A stretch of 22,676 nucleotides of DNA, taken from the NCBI GenBank assembly GCA_900551925.1, contig URXR01000013.1, positions 1-22,676 on the forward strand. The letters run 5' to 3'. A program made the translations under genes and the position numbers. Below, in pieces: positions 7,331 through 13,886 of this stretch. The DNA comes from an uncultured Mycoplasmatota bacterium (GTDB lineage Bacteria; Bacillota_I; Bacilli_A; RF39; UBA660). How positions within the stretch are numbered: position 1 is the first letter of the stretch; each line of letters starts with the position of its first letter. The notes under the pieces were generated by a model. It saw only the letters and a program-made list of their open reading frames with translations. It had not been told where the DNA came from and made no database searches.

Positions 7331-8338
7331 TTATCTTCCTTTAGCGCCTTTATTAAATTCGTTATACGTATAACCTGCTGCTAAAGCTGCTACTGCGGCT
7401 GGAGCATTTATTAGAGCAAGGGCTAAAGCTGCTATACCACCAGCAATTGCAATTAAAGCTTTGGCATTACTAGCATTTACTTTAGATTTAAGCCAAGATT
7501 TTGCCTTAGTAATTGCAGTAACTTTCTTTTTTTCTTCTGGAGTAGTGTCTACTGGTGGAGTTGTTTGATTTTCTGTTTCTTCTTTATTTTCATCTGAAGA
7601 ACTACTTGTTCCACTATTTTGATTTTCATTTTGTTTTAAATTTTGTTCTTTTAATTTAGCTATTTCCTCTAATGAATCAGGACTTACTCTAAGTCTATTA
7701 GCAATATCATTTAAAATTTGATCATCTTTAGTCTCAGCTGAAATCATATTTAAAATAGTATTCATTTCATCAACAGTCATTTCATCAGCAGCTTCTTCTA
7801 AAGAAAGAGGTCCTTGAGATTCTAATTTAGTTTTAGAAGGATCTTCTTCAGATATTTCTGGAGAATTTTCTGGTTTTCCTTTGCTTAAATTATCTTTTTT
7901 ATCTTGATTAGCATTGTCATTTATACCCTTAAATATGTCTTCATATACTGATTGCTTTTTATTGAAAATCTTTTCGTATAAATCATAAATTTCTTGTTTT
8001 GTTATTTTTTCTTTTTTGTATTCTTGCTCTAAATCCTTATATATACTTTCACCACGATTATTTTTTATCTTTAATAATTCTTCTATATATTTTTGTACTT
8101 CTTTATCAGAATTAGTAATTATTTCTTGTCTATATGCTTCTTTTTGATATTGTTCTAATCTTTCTCTAGTTTCTTGGGCCTTTTGTCTATTTTTTTCAAT
8201 TAGTTGTTCTCTTTTAGCTTCTAAACTATTTTCAGCTTGTTGTTTTTTGATACTTTCATTTGCTAATTCTTTTAATAATGCTTCTTTTTCTTCTTCCGTT
8301 AAATTAGAATTGATTATTGTTACTATAGCATTTTCCAT
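7331..8338 (-). CDS. Array paralogue A: coiled-coil N module with hydrophobic C-terminal tail
   Basis: I do not recognise a family. The 335-residue protein has three parts. Residues 1-140 are a charged, helical module shared with three other genes here and rich in Lys, Glu and Gln (probable coiled coil at about 15-75). Residues 176-230 are a second helical module, starting GPLSL and containing DEMNTILNMISAETKD, found otherwise only in paralogue D. A low-complexity Ser/Glu/Thr/Pro linker then leads to a hydrophobic Ala-rich segment at about 293-322, which could be one long or two short membrane helices, and a basic end. There is no signal peptide, so it would be tail-anchored with the N module in the cytoplasm. 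It is last in the array, has its own promoter, and starts at ATG behind AAAGGAG. The first 88 residues equal those of D. Confidence 0.8.
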   Translation of the reverse strand: MENAIVTIINSNLTEEEKEALLKELANESIKKQQAENSLEAKREQLIEKNRQKAQETRERLEQYQKEAYRQEIITNSDKEVQKYIEELLKIKNNRGESIYKDLEQEYKKEKITKQEIYDLYEKIFNKKQSVYEDIFKGINDNANQDKKDNLSKGKPENSPEISEEDPSKTKLESQGPLSLEEAADEMTVDEMNTILNMISAETKDDQILNDIANRLRVSPDSLEEIAKLKEQNLKQNENQNSGTSSSSDENKEETENQTTPPVDTTPEEKKKVTAITKAKSWLKSKVNASNAKALIAIAGGIAALALALINAPAAVAALAAGYTYNEFNKGAKGR

Positions 8339-8381
8339 CTCTTTTTACTCCTTTCATAGGTTTTTCTCTAAGTTCTAGCGT

Positions 8382-8410
8382 ATTATATCATAAAAATGCT
8401 TAAAATGCAA
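8382..8410 (-). promoter_or_regulatory. Promoter of paralogue A
   Basis: TTGCAT and TATAAT with a 17-base spacer on the minus strand, about 40 bases before the start codon. It lies inside the duplicated segment, so D has the same promoter. Confidence 0.85.
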
Positions 8411-8477
8411 TATTTTATAATATAATAATAGCATACTTATATGAATTTATCAAACAAATTTTAATGTTTTAATAAAT

Positions 8478-8702
8478 TTATTTATCCAAGATAAAACATA
8501 TTTTTTTTACAATTTCATCATCTTCGATGATTTTTATTATTTTTTTATTATTCTTTTCATTTATTTGCAATATTTTAAAACTTTCAGTTGGTTCTCCATT
8601 TAACAGTTCGCAGGCAAAATAATAGGTATTTTTATCATAAATACATTTATCTACAATTACATATTCATTACCATTTTTTAAAGTAATTATTTTATTTATC
8701 AT
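8478..8702 (-). CDS. Small array protein, 74 residues (copy 1)
   Basis: I do not recognise a family with confidence. The protein alternates short hydrophobic strands with turns (IITLKNGNEYVIVDK, NTYYFACELL, SFKILQI) and ends in an acidic helix (EDDEIVKKICFIL). That suggests a small beta barrel reminiscent of DUF1292-type or SH3-like proteins. It is identical to the protein at 11434-11658 and distantly similar to the 83-residue one at 9765-10016. Its ATG overlaps the stop of paralogue B (ATGA) and its AGGAGG site lies inside that gene's last codons, so the two are coupled. This suggests matched amounts or a joint function, which is an inference. Confidence 0.8.
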   Translation of the reverse strand: MINKIITLKNGNEYVIVDKCIYDKNTYYFACELLNGEPTESFKILQINEKNNKKIIKIIEDDEIVKKICFILDK

Positions 8703-9736
8703 TTTGCTCTGCCTCCTTTAGATTCCAAAAACTCTCTTAAAGGTTCATCATATACCTTATTTACAAAACCATCAATACCTTCTTCATTACCAACGTATAA
8801 TGAACTTATATTTTCTCCATTATTGTAAGCTCTAATAACTTCTTCCATATTAGTTGCTTCAATCATTTGATTATTAGTGGTTGTGTACCCTTGTATTTCG
8901 CTTTGAAAATAATTATCATTAGGAGTAAGGGCATTTATATTTTGCATAGCGTTATCATTTGAAGTGAATACTTCTTTAACATCTCCGACATCAGTAATAT
9001 TAGTATAATCTGGGATATCAACAGCTGAATTATTAACAGTGTCGGCGATGGTTTTTAAACTTTCTTCTATTTGACTAGAATCACCAGTATTTACAAAATG
9101 ATATATGACTCCTCCGATAAGTCCGATTGCTCCTAAAACTGCTCCAATTTTTAAAGTTTTTTTAGCAAGTCTTTTGAATTTTTCTTTTTTGGTAAGTTCA
9201 GTCCCATCTCTTACGTCAACTATTTCATTTTCATCTTCATGAATTTCATCTTTTTGAAACTCATTTCCTTTTGATTTATTCTCTACATCTTTAGAAGTTT
9301 CTTTTGTATCTTGATTAATGCCTTTAAACACATTTTCATATATTTCTGACTTTTTATAAAAAACTTTTTCGTATAAATCATAAATTTCTTCTTTAGTTAT
9401 TTTTCCATCTTTATATTCTTGTTCTAAATCCTTATATATATTTTCTCCTCGATTATTTTTTATTTTTGATAATTCTTCTATATATTTTTGGACTTCTTTA
9501 TCAGAATTAGCAATTATTTCTTTTTTATATGCTTCTTTTTGATATTGTTCTAATCTTTCTCTAGTTTCTTGGGCTTTTTGTCTATTTTTTTCAATTAGTT
9601 GTTCTCTTTTAGTTTCAAAACTATTTTCTGCTTGTTGTTTTTTGATACTTTCATTAGCTAGTTCTTTTAATAAAGCTTCTTTTTGTTCTTCCGTTAAATT
9701 AGTATTAATTATTTTTAATATAGCTTCTTGTAACAT
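8699..9736 (-). CDS. Array paralogue B: coiled-coil N module, one membrane helix, exported C-terminal domain
   Basis: I do not recognise a family. The product of about 345 residues begins with the shared N module (1-140), then an acidic linker, a basic stretch (KKEKFKRLAKK) and a Gly-rich membrane helix at about 196-215. The last 130 residues are polar, Asn/Asp-rich and free of cysteine. By the positive-inside rule the N module is cytoplasmic and the tail is outside. The open frame starts with GTG at 9745, but that codon is part of the AGGTGAG ribosome-binding site; the ATG at 9736 is the better start. From residue 17 on the protein is identical to paralogue F, while the first 16 differ. It ends in a four-base overlap with the 74-residue gene. 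Confidence 0.8.
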   Translation of the reverse strand: MLQEAILKIINTNLTEEQKEALLKELANESIKKQQAENSFETKREQLIEKNRQKAQETRERLEQYQKEAYKKEIIANSDKEVQKYIEELSKIKNNRGENIYKDLEQEYKDGKITKEEIYDLYEKVFYKKSEIYENVFKGINQDTKETSKDVENKSKGNEFQKDEIHEDENEIVDVRDGTELTKKEKFKRLAKKTLKIGAVLGAIGLIGGVIYHFVNTGDSSQIEESLKTIADTVNNSAVDIPDYTNITDVGDVKEVFTSNDNAMQNINALTPNDNYFQSEIQGYTTTNNQMIEATNMEEVIRAYNNGENISSLYVGNEEGIDGFVNKVYDEPLREFLESKGGRAK

Positions 9737-9764
9737 ATAACTCACCTAACTATATGAATTTTTA

Positions 9765-10016
9765 TTATAAATATTTTTCCAGCAATTCTTGAAATTTTGG
9801 TAATAAAACTTTAAGAAGTTCTGGGTCAGTTACTTTTTCTAATGTACCATCTTCATAGTGGACTACCATTACTTTGTAAACATCTGTAACATCAGATTCA
9901 TCTGGTAATATTTCATTTACATAAACATATTCGTTTCCTTCGTGTAAAAGTGCTTCAAGTACTACTACTTTATCATTTTCTTCAAAAGTAATTACATCAT
10001 ATCTTTTAAAAGTCAT
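9765..10016 (-). CDS. Small array protein, 83 residues
   Basis: An acidic protein of unknown function. It aligns loosely with the 74-residue array proteins: strands with VVVLEALLHEGNEYVYV, then VYKVMVV, then a C-terminal helix (LKVLLPKFQELLEKYL). A small beta-rich fold with a C-terminal helix is likely. It lies 18 bases after paralogue D and 19 before paralogue B, with a GAAAGGGG site seven bases from its ATG. So each small gene follows directly on a large one in transcription order: F-74aa, D-83aa, B-74aa, then A alone. Confidence 0.78.
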   Translation of the reverse strand: MTFKRYDVITFEENDKVVVLEALLHEGNEYVYVNEILPDESDVTDVYKVMVVHYEDGTLEKVTDPELLKVLLPKFQELLEKYL

Positions 10017-10034
10017 ATTATTTCCCCTTTCTTT

Positions 10035-11294
10035 CTATCTAGTTTTAGGATTATTAAATCCTGCAATTTTATATATTTCTTCTTCTGTTAATTCTTTATT
10101 TTCTTGTTTTTCTGTTAGTAAAGGATCAAGTAATAAATCATTTGTTTCTATTTTGTTTGGAAAATTTATTGGTGAAGGTTCTGCTTCATTGGTAAAGCCA
10201 GCGTGTTTGCTAATAATATCTTCTAGATTATCAACATTATTTATATCTGTAATTGGCTCTTGTGCAGGATTAGTACTGTCGGCAGTTTTTGATTCTTCTT
10301 GATTTATTTGTTCTTCAGAAGCAGACAGTTTTTGATTTTCTCTATTTTCTCTAAGCTCTGCAATTTTTTCTTTTATTTTTGTTATAACATTTATAGCAGT
10401 AGCTAGCTGAGTTTGAATTTTCTCTTTTAAAATTGGTTTAGATGTTTTTATTTCATTAACTTTTTGTTTTATATTTTTTGGCAATGGTTTTTTTACTACT
10501 TTTAAATCAGCATTTATTTCATCCTGTACTCTATCTATATTTTCTTGTAATTTTTTAATGCTTTTTTCAGGCATTTTAACAGGATTTTCAAGCTTTACAC
10601 TTGAAACTGGTTCTGAGTTATCATTGGATTGGTTAACCCCTCCATTTTGTGATGCTTTAGCAAATTTGTTTGGGTGGACTTTTTTAAAATTAGCAATTTC
10701 CTCTAAAGAATTAGTACTTACTCCAAGACTATTAGCAATATTATTTAAAATTTCTTCATCTTTAGTTTCCGCTGAAACCATATTTAAAATAGTATTCATT
10801 TCATCTATAGTCATAGCTTCTGCTGCTGCTTTTAAAGAAAGAGGACCTTGAAATTCTTTTTTAGGTATATCATTTATATCTTTAAATATATCTTCATATA
10901 CTACTTCACGATTACCATGTAAAAATCTCTCATATAAATCATAAATTTCTTCTTTAGTTATTTTTCCATCTTTGTATTCTTGTCCTAAATCCTTATATAT
11001 ATATTCACCACGATTATTTTTTATCTTTGATAATTCTTCTATATATTTTTGTACTTCTTTATCAGAATTAGTAATTATTTCTTGTCTATATGCTTCTTTT
11101 TGATATTGTTCTAATCTTTCTCTAGTTTCTTGGGCCTTTTGTCTATTTTTTTCAATTAGTTGTTCTCTTTTAGCTTCTAAACTATTTTCAGCTTGTTGTT
11201 TTTTGATACTTTCATTTGCTAATTCTTTTAATAATGCTTCTTTTTCTTCTTCCGTTAAATTAGAATTGATTATTGTTACTATAGCATTTTCCAT
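10035..11294 (-). CDS. Array paralogue D: soluble coiled-coil protein with shared N module
   Basis: I do not recognise a family. The 419-residue protein has the shared N module (1-135), then the second helical module (GPLSL, DEMNTILNMVSAETKD) also found in A, then a long Lys/Glu-rich region of probable coiled coil at about 230-330 and a disordered acidic end. No membrane helix or signal peptide is seen, unlike A, B and F. Two copies of a short motif, KHAGFTN and KIAGFNN, occur near residues 363-369 and 409-415. The start ATG follows AAAGGAG, and the promoter and first 88 residues are the same as those of A. It is followed closely by the 83-residue gene. Confidence 0.8.
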   Translation of the reverse strand: MENAIVTIINSNLTEEEKEALLKELANESIKKQQAENSLEAKREQLIEKNRQKAQETRERLEQYQKEAYRQEIITNSDKEVQKYIEELSKIKNNRGEYIYKDLGQEYKDGKITKEEIYDLYERFLHGNREVVYEDIFKDINDIPKKEFQGPLSLKAAAEAMTIDEMNTILNMVSAETKDEEILNNIANSLGVSTNSLEEIANFKKVHPNKFAKASQNGGVNQSNDNSEPVSSVKLENPVKMPEKSIKKLQENIDRVQDEINADLKVVKKPLPKNIKQKVNEIKTSKPILKEKIQTQLATAINVITKIKEKIAELRENRENQKLSASEEQINQEESKTADSTNPAQEPITDINNVDNLEDIISKHAGFTNEAEPSPINFPNKIETNDLLLDPLLTEKQENKELTEEEIYKIAGFNNPKTR

Positions 11295-11337
11295 CTCTTT
11301 TTACTCCTTTCATAGGTTTTTCTCTAAGTTCTAGCGT

Positions 11338-11366
11338 ATTATATCATAAAAATGCTTAAAATGCAA
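11338..11366 (-). promoter_or_regulatory. Promoter of paralogue D
   Basis: TTGCAT, 17 bases, TATAAT on the minus strand; the same sequence as the promoter of A at 8382-8410. Confidence 0.85.
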
Positions 11367-11433
11367 TATTTTATAATATAATAATAGCATACTTATATGA
11401 ATTTATCAAACAAATTTTAATGTTTTAATAAAT

Positions 11434-11658
11434 TTATTTATCCAAGATAAAACATATTTTTTTTACAATTTCATCATCTTCGATGATTTTTATTATTTTT
11501 TTATTATTCTTTTCATTTATTTGCAATATTTTAAAACTTTCAGTTGGTTCTCCATTTAACAGTTCGCAGGCAAAATAATAGGTATTTTTATCATAAATAC
11601 ATTTATCTACAATTACATATTCATTACCATTTTTTAAAGTAATTATTTTATTTATCAT
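11434..11658 (-). CDS. Small array protein, 74 residues (copy 2)
   Basis: Identical in protein sequence to 8478-8702 and, like it, overlaps the stop of the preceding large paralogue by four bases, with its ribosome-binding site inside that gene. It is followed by a 139-base intergenic stretch holding the promoter of D. A small beta-rich protein of unknown function. Confidence 0.8.
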   Translation of the reverse strand: MINKIITLKNGNEYVIVDKCIYDKNTYYFACELLNGEPTESFKILQINEKNNKKIIKIIEDDEIVKKICFILDK

Positions 11659-12692
11659 TTTGCTCTGCCTCCTTTAGATTCCAAAAACTCTCTTAAAGGT
11701 TCATCATATACCTTATTTACAAAACCATCAATACCTTCTTCATTACCAACGTATAATGAACTTATATTTTCTCCATTATTGTAAGCTCTAATAACTTCTT
11801 CCATATTAGTTGCTTCAATCATTTGATTATTAGTGGTTGTGTACCCTTGTATTTCGCTTTGAAAATAATTATCATTAGGAGTAAGGGCATTTATATTTTG
11901 CATAGCGTTATCATTTGAAGTGAATACTTCTTTAACATCTCCGACATCAGTAATATTAGTATAATCTGGGATATCAACAGCTGAATTATTAACAGTGTCG
12001 GCGATGGTTTTTAAACTTTCTTCTATTTGACTAGAATCACCAGTATTTACAAAATGATATATGACTCCTCCGATAAGTCCGATTGCTCCTAAAACTGCTC
12101 CAATTTTTAAAGTTTTTTTAGCAAGTCTTTTGAATTTTTCTTTTTTGGTAAGTTCAGTCCCATCTCTTACGTCAACTATTTCATTTTCATCTTCATGAAT
12201 TTCATCTTTTTGAAACTCATTTCCTTTTGATTTATTCTCTACATCTTTAGAAGTTTCTTTTGTATCTTGATTAATGCCTTTAAACACATTTTCATATATT
12301 TCTGACTTTTTATAAAAAACTTTTTCGTATAAATCATAAATTTCTTCTTTAGTTATTTTTCCATCTTTATATTCTTGTTCTAAATCCTTATATATATTTT
12401 CTCCTCGATTATTTTTTATTTTTGATAATTCTTCTATATATTTTTGGACTTCTTTATCAGAATTAGCAATTATTTCTTTTTTATATGCTTCTTTTTGATA
12501 TTGTTCTAATCTTTCTCTAGTTTCTTGGGCTTTTTGTCTATTTTTTTCAATTAGTTGTTCTCTTTTAGTTTCAAAACTATTTTCTGCTTGTTGTTTTTTG
12601 ATACTTTCATTAGCTAGTTCTTTTAATAAAGCTTCTTTTTGTTCTCTAGATAAGTTGGAATTAATTATTGTTGTTATAGTATTTTCTAACAC
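11655..12692 (-). CDS. Array paralogue F: coiled-coil N module, membrane helix, exported C-terminal domain
   Basis: First gene of the array in transcription order. The product of about 345 residues has the same architecture as B (N module, acidic linker, membrane helix near 196-215, outside domain) and is identical to it from residue 17. The first 16 residues differ and look more like those of A and D (TIINSNL). The open frame begins with a GTG at 12701 that belongs to the AGGTGA ribosome-binding site, so the GTG at 12692, five bases after it, is the likely start. No convincing promoter is seen between it and the uppS terminator; a weak TAATAT lies about 30 bases upstream. Confidence 0.8.
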   Translation of the reverse strand: MLENTITTIINSNLSREQKEALLKELANESIKKQQAENSFETKREQLIEKNRQKAQETRERLEQYQKEAYKKEIIANSDKEVQKYIEELSKIKNNRGENIYKDLEQEYKDGKITKEEIYDLYEKVFYKKSEIYENVFKGINQDTKETSKDVENKSKGNEFQKDEIHEDENEIVDVRDGTELTKKEKFKRLAKKTLKIGAVLGAIGLIGGVIYHFVNTGDSSQIEESLKTIADTVNNSAVDIPDYTNITDVGDVKEVFTSNDNAMQNINALTPNDNYFQSEIQGYTTTNNQMIEATNMEEVIRAYNNGENISSLYVGNEEGIDGFVNKVYDEPLREFLESKGGRAK

Positions 12693-12744
12693 AACTATCA
12701 CCTATTTTCTTTATATTAATATTATCATAATAAATAGTTTAAAA

Positions 12745-12775
12745 AAAGTACTAAAAATTTATAAATTAGTACTTT
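12745..12775 (-). terminator. Terminator of uppS
   Basis: The stem AAAGTACTAA/TTAGTACTTT, ten bases, with an 11-base loop and a T run on the minus strand, just after the uppS stop. Confidence 0.9.
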
Positions 12776-12781
12776 ACACAT

Positions 12782-13489
12782 TTATTTTTCCTTTACTTTA
12801 CCAAATCTTCTGTCTCTTTTATAAAATTCATTTAATATTTCATCAAATTTTTTAGTAGTTAAGGCTGGAAAATAAGTTTTTACAAAAATAAATTCAGCAT
12901 AGGATATTTCCCAAAGAAGAAAGTTACTTATTCTTTGTTCTCCGCTTGTTCTTATAACAAAATCAACATCAGGAAGGTCATTATAAAGATTTTTGCCAAA
13001 TAATTCTTCAGTTATATCTTCTGGTTGTAATTCATTATTTTGAATTTTAACTACTATTTTTTTAGTTGCATCAACAATTTCTGCTCTTCCTCCATAATTA
13101 AGGCAAAAATTAACTACTAGTTCAGTATTATTTTTAGTATCTTCTTGCATTTGTTTCATACTTTCGTAAACCTTATCACTTAGAGGTTCTTTTCTTCCAG
13201 AAAATAAAATTTTTATATTTTCATTTTTATATTTTTTCCTACTTAGATTAAACCATTTTATAAAAAGTTTCATTAAATAATCTACTTCGTTTTTATCTCT
13301 TTTAAAATTTTCCGTGGAAAAGACATATAAACTTAATACTTTTATATCAGTATTTTTAGCAGTATGCAAAATTATTTTTTCTAAATTTTTAGCTCCTTCT
13401 AAATGGCCTTCACTCCTAGTTTTTCCTCTTTCTTTAGCCCATCTACCATTACCATCTACTATAATGGCAACATGATTTAATTTATTCAT
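12782..13489 (-). CDS. uppS: Undecaprenyl (isoprenyl) diphosphate synthase
   Basis: UppS condenses isopentenyl diphosphate onto farnesyl diphosphate in cis, giving the C55 lipid carrier for peptidoglycan and other wall polymers. The 235-residue product has the family's first motif HVAIIVDGNGRWAK with the metal-binding Asp, the following HLEGAKN, SLYVFSTENFKR, the RTSGEQRISNFLLW motif and SYAEF near the C terminus. The length is normal. The start follows AAGGAG. It sits four bases after a small putative zinc-binding gene and shares its promoter, away from cdsA, frr and pyrH, its neighbours in B. subtilis. Confidence 0.97.
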   Translation of the reverse strand: MNKLNHVAIIVDGNGRWAKERGKTRSEGHLEGAKNLEKIILHTAKNTDIKVLSLYVFSTENFKRDKNEVDYLMKLFIKWFNLSRKKYKNENIKILFSGRKEPLSDKVYESMKQMQEDTKNNTELVVNFCLNYGGRAEIVDATKKIVVKIQNNELQPEDITEELFGKNLYNDLPDVDFVIRTSGEQRISNFLLWEISYAEFIFVKTYFPALTTKKFDEILNEFYKRDRRFGKVKEK

Positions 13490-13493
13490 ATAT

Positions 13494-13778
13494 TTATCTC
13501 CTTCTTACTTTTTCTTCTAATTCTTTTTTTATTTCTTTATAACTTTTATCACTTTTAATAACTGTATTAGCGGCTTCAAATTCTTGAACAGGGGTATCAT
13601 CTTCTAAGTTATAATCTACTATTTCGATATGGGAACATTTAAGACAAAAATAAAGGTTGTACATTTCTCCTGGTTTATAATCTTCTGGTTCTTTATAGAA
13701 ACCCTCTAAGATTTTTTCTGTAGTTCCATTAAAATAATAAATATGATGGCAATTATTTTGCTTTTCTATATCACTCAT
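13494..13778 (-). CDS. Small hypothetical protein with putative zinc-binding Cys/His
   Basis: A 94-residue protein with CHH at residues 10-12 and CLKCSH at 45-50, a spacing that could form a zinc ribbon; the C-terminal third is a charged helix ending in RRR. I do not recognise a named family. It is the first gene of a two-gene operon with uppS, has GAGG nine bases before its ATG and a near-consensus promoter. A link to cell wall lipid synthesis is suggested only by position. Confidence 0.7.
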   Translation of the reverse strand: MSDIEKQNNCHHIYYFNGTTEKILEGFYKEPEDYKPGEMYNLYFCLKCSHIEIVDYNLEDDTPVQEFEAANTVIKSDKSYKEIKKELEEKVRRR

Positions 13779-13800
13779 AATTAGTACCTCACTTTATTAT

Positions 13801-13829
13801 ATTATATATTATTTTTATAGTTTCTTCAA
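13801..13829 (-). promoter_or_regulatory. Promoter of the small gene and uppS
   Basis: TTGAAG and TATAAT with a 17-base spacer on the minus strand. Confidence 0.8.
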
Positions 13830-13852
13830 ATATCTAGTTCTTTTAAAATTAA

Positions 13853-13883
13853 AAAAAGCCATTTTTTTCAAAATGAACTTTTT
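13853..13883 (-). terminator. Terminator of the surface-protein gene
   Basis: On the minus strand AAAAAG and CATTTT pair with AAAATG and CTTTTT around a four-base loop, with a small internal bulge and a T run. Confidence 0.75.
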
Positions 13884-13886
13884 CTT

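Larger units (their letters stand above)
8074..9689. repeat. Long direct repeat, copy 1 (1616 bp)
   Basis: This segment matches 11030-12645 at a constant offset of 2956 bases with no difference I could see. It runs from codon 88 of paralogue A, through its promoter and the 74-residue gene, to codon 16 of paralogue B. Just outside the left end the copies differ by single bases (first at 8073/11029); outside the right end they diverge but remain homologous. The ends fall within the shared N module at both sides. Confidence 0.93.
11030..12645. repeat. Long direct repeat, copy 2 (1616 bp)
   Basis: Partner of 8074-9689 at offset 2956. It runs from codon 88 of paralogue D, through its promoter and the second 74-residue gene, to codon 16 of paralogue F. 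The absence of visible differences, including in intergenic DNA and at silent sites, points to a very recent duplication or to gene conversion. Confidence 0.93.

Noticed and set aside
8074..12645. The repeats as a CRISPR array or IS pair
   Set aside because: There are only two long copies with coding content and no short regular repeats, spacers or transposase.
7331..12692. The array as a type VII secretion (LXG or WXG) polymorphic toxin locus
   Set aside because: The helical N module with variable C termini is suggestive, but there is no WXG motif, no LXG-like domain, no recognisable toxin or immunity gene, and two C termini are simply membrane-linked.
7331..12692. The array as a prophage or insertion element
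   Set aside because: No integrase, transposase, terminal inverted repeats or phage structural genes are seen; base composition and ribosome-binding sites match the neighbours.
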